Below, one piece after another: positions 5,282-5,979 of a stretch of 5,979 nt of DNA (its first letter is position 1; every line of letters begins with the position of its first letter). The position numbers were made by a program, and so were the translations under genes. The DNA is from Bacillota bacterium (GTDB taxonomy: Bacteria > Bacillota_E > Sulfobacillia > Sulfobacillales > Sulfobacillaceae), in the NCBI GenBank assembly GCA_021802225.1, contig JAKAAS010000136.1, positions 1 to 5,979 of the forward strand. Direction: 5' to 3'. Under the pieces are notes generated by a model. The model did no database searches. It saw only the letters and a program-made list of their open reading frames with translations, and had not been told where the DNA came from.

Positions 5282-5597
5282 GTAAGCGTAAAATAGATAG
5301 CACCTCGCATTGACCCCCGACGTTTGCGATTCTCTTGGGAGACACCATCATGTGCAGGGATCGAAACGGTGGCGGGACTCTTCTCACTCAGAAGGTCTCG
5401 TACGCCTGCTTCGGAGAACCAGGGCGAGGCCCGAGAGATTGCTAGGCCATGTGGAGATGCAGATGGCGGGGAAGATCGTCTGACCACGGCAACAGGCTCG
5501 CGAAGGTGGTGGGATCCGCGAGATCCCGGTTCGGCAGCTGTTCCAAACAGTATTCGAGGTACGCGAAGGGTTTGAGCCAGCCGTAGTAATCGCCGTA
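5282..5597 (-). mobile_element. IS66-family insertion sequence remnant
   Basis: The scrap keeps one end of an IS66 element. GTAAGCG at 5282-5288 matches the usual IS66 terminus, and it lies where the end beyond the tnpC stop should be, reading inward toward the transposase remnant. Between the terminus and the stop are about 150 bases of non-coding end, including TTGACCCCCGACG. The other boundary is near 5580-5600, where similarity to the transposase ceases; the other IS66 genes and most of tnpC are absent. Confidence 0.6.
5442..5597 (-). pseudogene. tnpC: C-terminal fragment of IS66 transposase TnpC
   Basis: The minus-strand frame reads LKPFAYLEYCLEQLPNRDL then ADPTTFASLLPWSDDLP (about 5477-5576) before a TAG at 5442-5444. 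This is the IS66 C-terminal element: (N)GLxPFxYLxxLLxxLP, then an Asp-Leu stretch and LLPW. Only about 45 of roughly 500 residues remain; the DDE catalytic core is missing, so it is not functional. The frame stays open upstream to 5684, but those residues (MAARPHGKLGRRVIS) do not look like IS66, so the breakpoint is probably near 5580-5600. Confidence 0.75.
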
Positions 5598-5661
5598 GCG
5601 GCCTAGGTTCAGGGCGGCCCCGCTTAGAGAAAGCGCCTCACTAATTACACGCCTCCCGAGT

Positions 5662-5928
5662 TTACCATGCGGTCGAGCGGCCATAGTTTGAACTCCAGCC
5701 TGGTACTAATTCGGCGCCTTGCCCGACCATAATGCTGCACCGCAAGACCGCAAGCATTCTGCCATGTTTGGGGTCCTCTTTCATCTTCACTTTGATTTCC
5801 ATGTCTCCCCCGGAAAAGGGGAGTAAGAGGGGAGTCGTAAGAGAGCGGGGGAGAGGCCCGTGGATCACATTCACAATTCTCACCAATTTCATGAGAAGAA
5901 GACGGCACACCAGGGAAGTTTTTGCCAT
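5662..5928 (-). CDS. Weak hypothetical ORF, 88 residues
   Basis: On the minus strand AGGAGA precedes the ATG at 5928 by 8 bases. The product begins MAKTSLVCRLLLMKLVRIV, a basic and hydrophobic start that could be a signal or anchor, then a Pro/Leu stretch and MEIKVKMKEDPKHGRMLAVL. The frame is also open upstream to the window edge at 5979. An overlapping minus-strand frame (from 5935) is as long, and I recognise neither. A gene fragment or chance ORF is as likely as a real gene. The 5598-5979 stretch otherwise holds only a short CTCCCC/GGGGAG dyad (5805-5823) and a TTGACA at 5969-5974 that could be a -35 for a gene to the right. Confidence 0.2.
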   Translation of the reverse strand: MAKTSLVCRLLLMKLVRIVNVIHGPLPRSLTTPLLLPFSGGDMEIKVKMKEDPKHGRMLAVLRCSIMVGQGAELVPGWSSNYGRSTAW

Positions 5929-5979
5929 GAACCATTTCTCCTGTCCCCAGCCATTGTTGAGCGCTATATTTGACAGCAT

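Noticed and set aside
5143..5487. Minus-strand ORF running through the IS66 end and the upstream terminator
   Set aside because: It reads through the IS66 non-coding terminus and a plus-strand terminator hairpin and lies out of frame with the TnpC fragment.

Overview
The window reads as chromosome of a mid-GC Gram-positive bacterium (Bacillota). Strong AGGAGG-type ribosome sites precede most credible genes, one promoter is a plain TATAAT type, and the gene mix would fit an acidophile of the Sulfobacillus type. That genus-level guess is inference from overall style, not a match I could run.

Layout, left to right. A small LapA-like two-helix membrane protein (64-396) ends at a near-perfect 16-bp hairpin. 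Next is an IS607-type insertion sequence: an extended -10 promoter, an intact-looking MerR-headed serine recombinase (tnpA, 543-1190), and a coupled 45-codon ORF (1187-1324) where tnpB would normally lie. About 550 bases without a convincing gene follow. They are rich in inverted repeats and hold an intrinsic terminator with seven T's (1601-1630); they may be the relic of a TnpB guide RNA or a leader of the next gene. The largest gene (1881-3869) is a full-length acetoacetate-CoA ligase, an adenylate-forming enzyme that activates acetoacetate for ketone-body or polyhydroxybutyrate metabolism.

Downstream (3887 to about 4420) is what I read as a decayed gene. Two frame changes and an in-frame stop interrupt a protein made of two similar units, best seen in the segment with RHADEIR. 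Its 3' part overlaps a 21-bp imperfect inverted repeat (4230-4250 and 4450-4470), and the motif GGCAACGA recurs just before the next gene. That gene (4582-5115) encodes a secreted, cysteine-free protein of unknown function and is followed by a hairpin terminator.

The last 850 bases are mostly gene-poor. They contain the C-terminal scrap of an IS66 transposase on the minus strand, with a GTAAGCG terminus on its correct side, and one weak minus-strand ORF. The right half is therefore a graveyard of mobile-element and gene remnants around two apparently functional genes. I see no defence system, CRISPR array, tRNA or rRNA. The points most worth checking are the structured RNA-like region before the ligase and the decayed two-unit gene with its inverted repeat.
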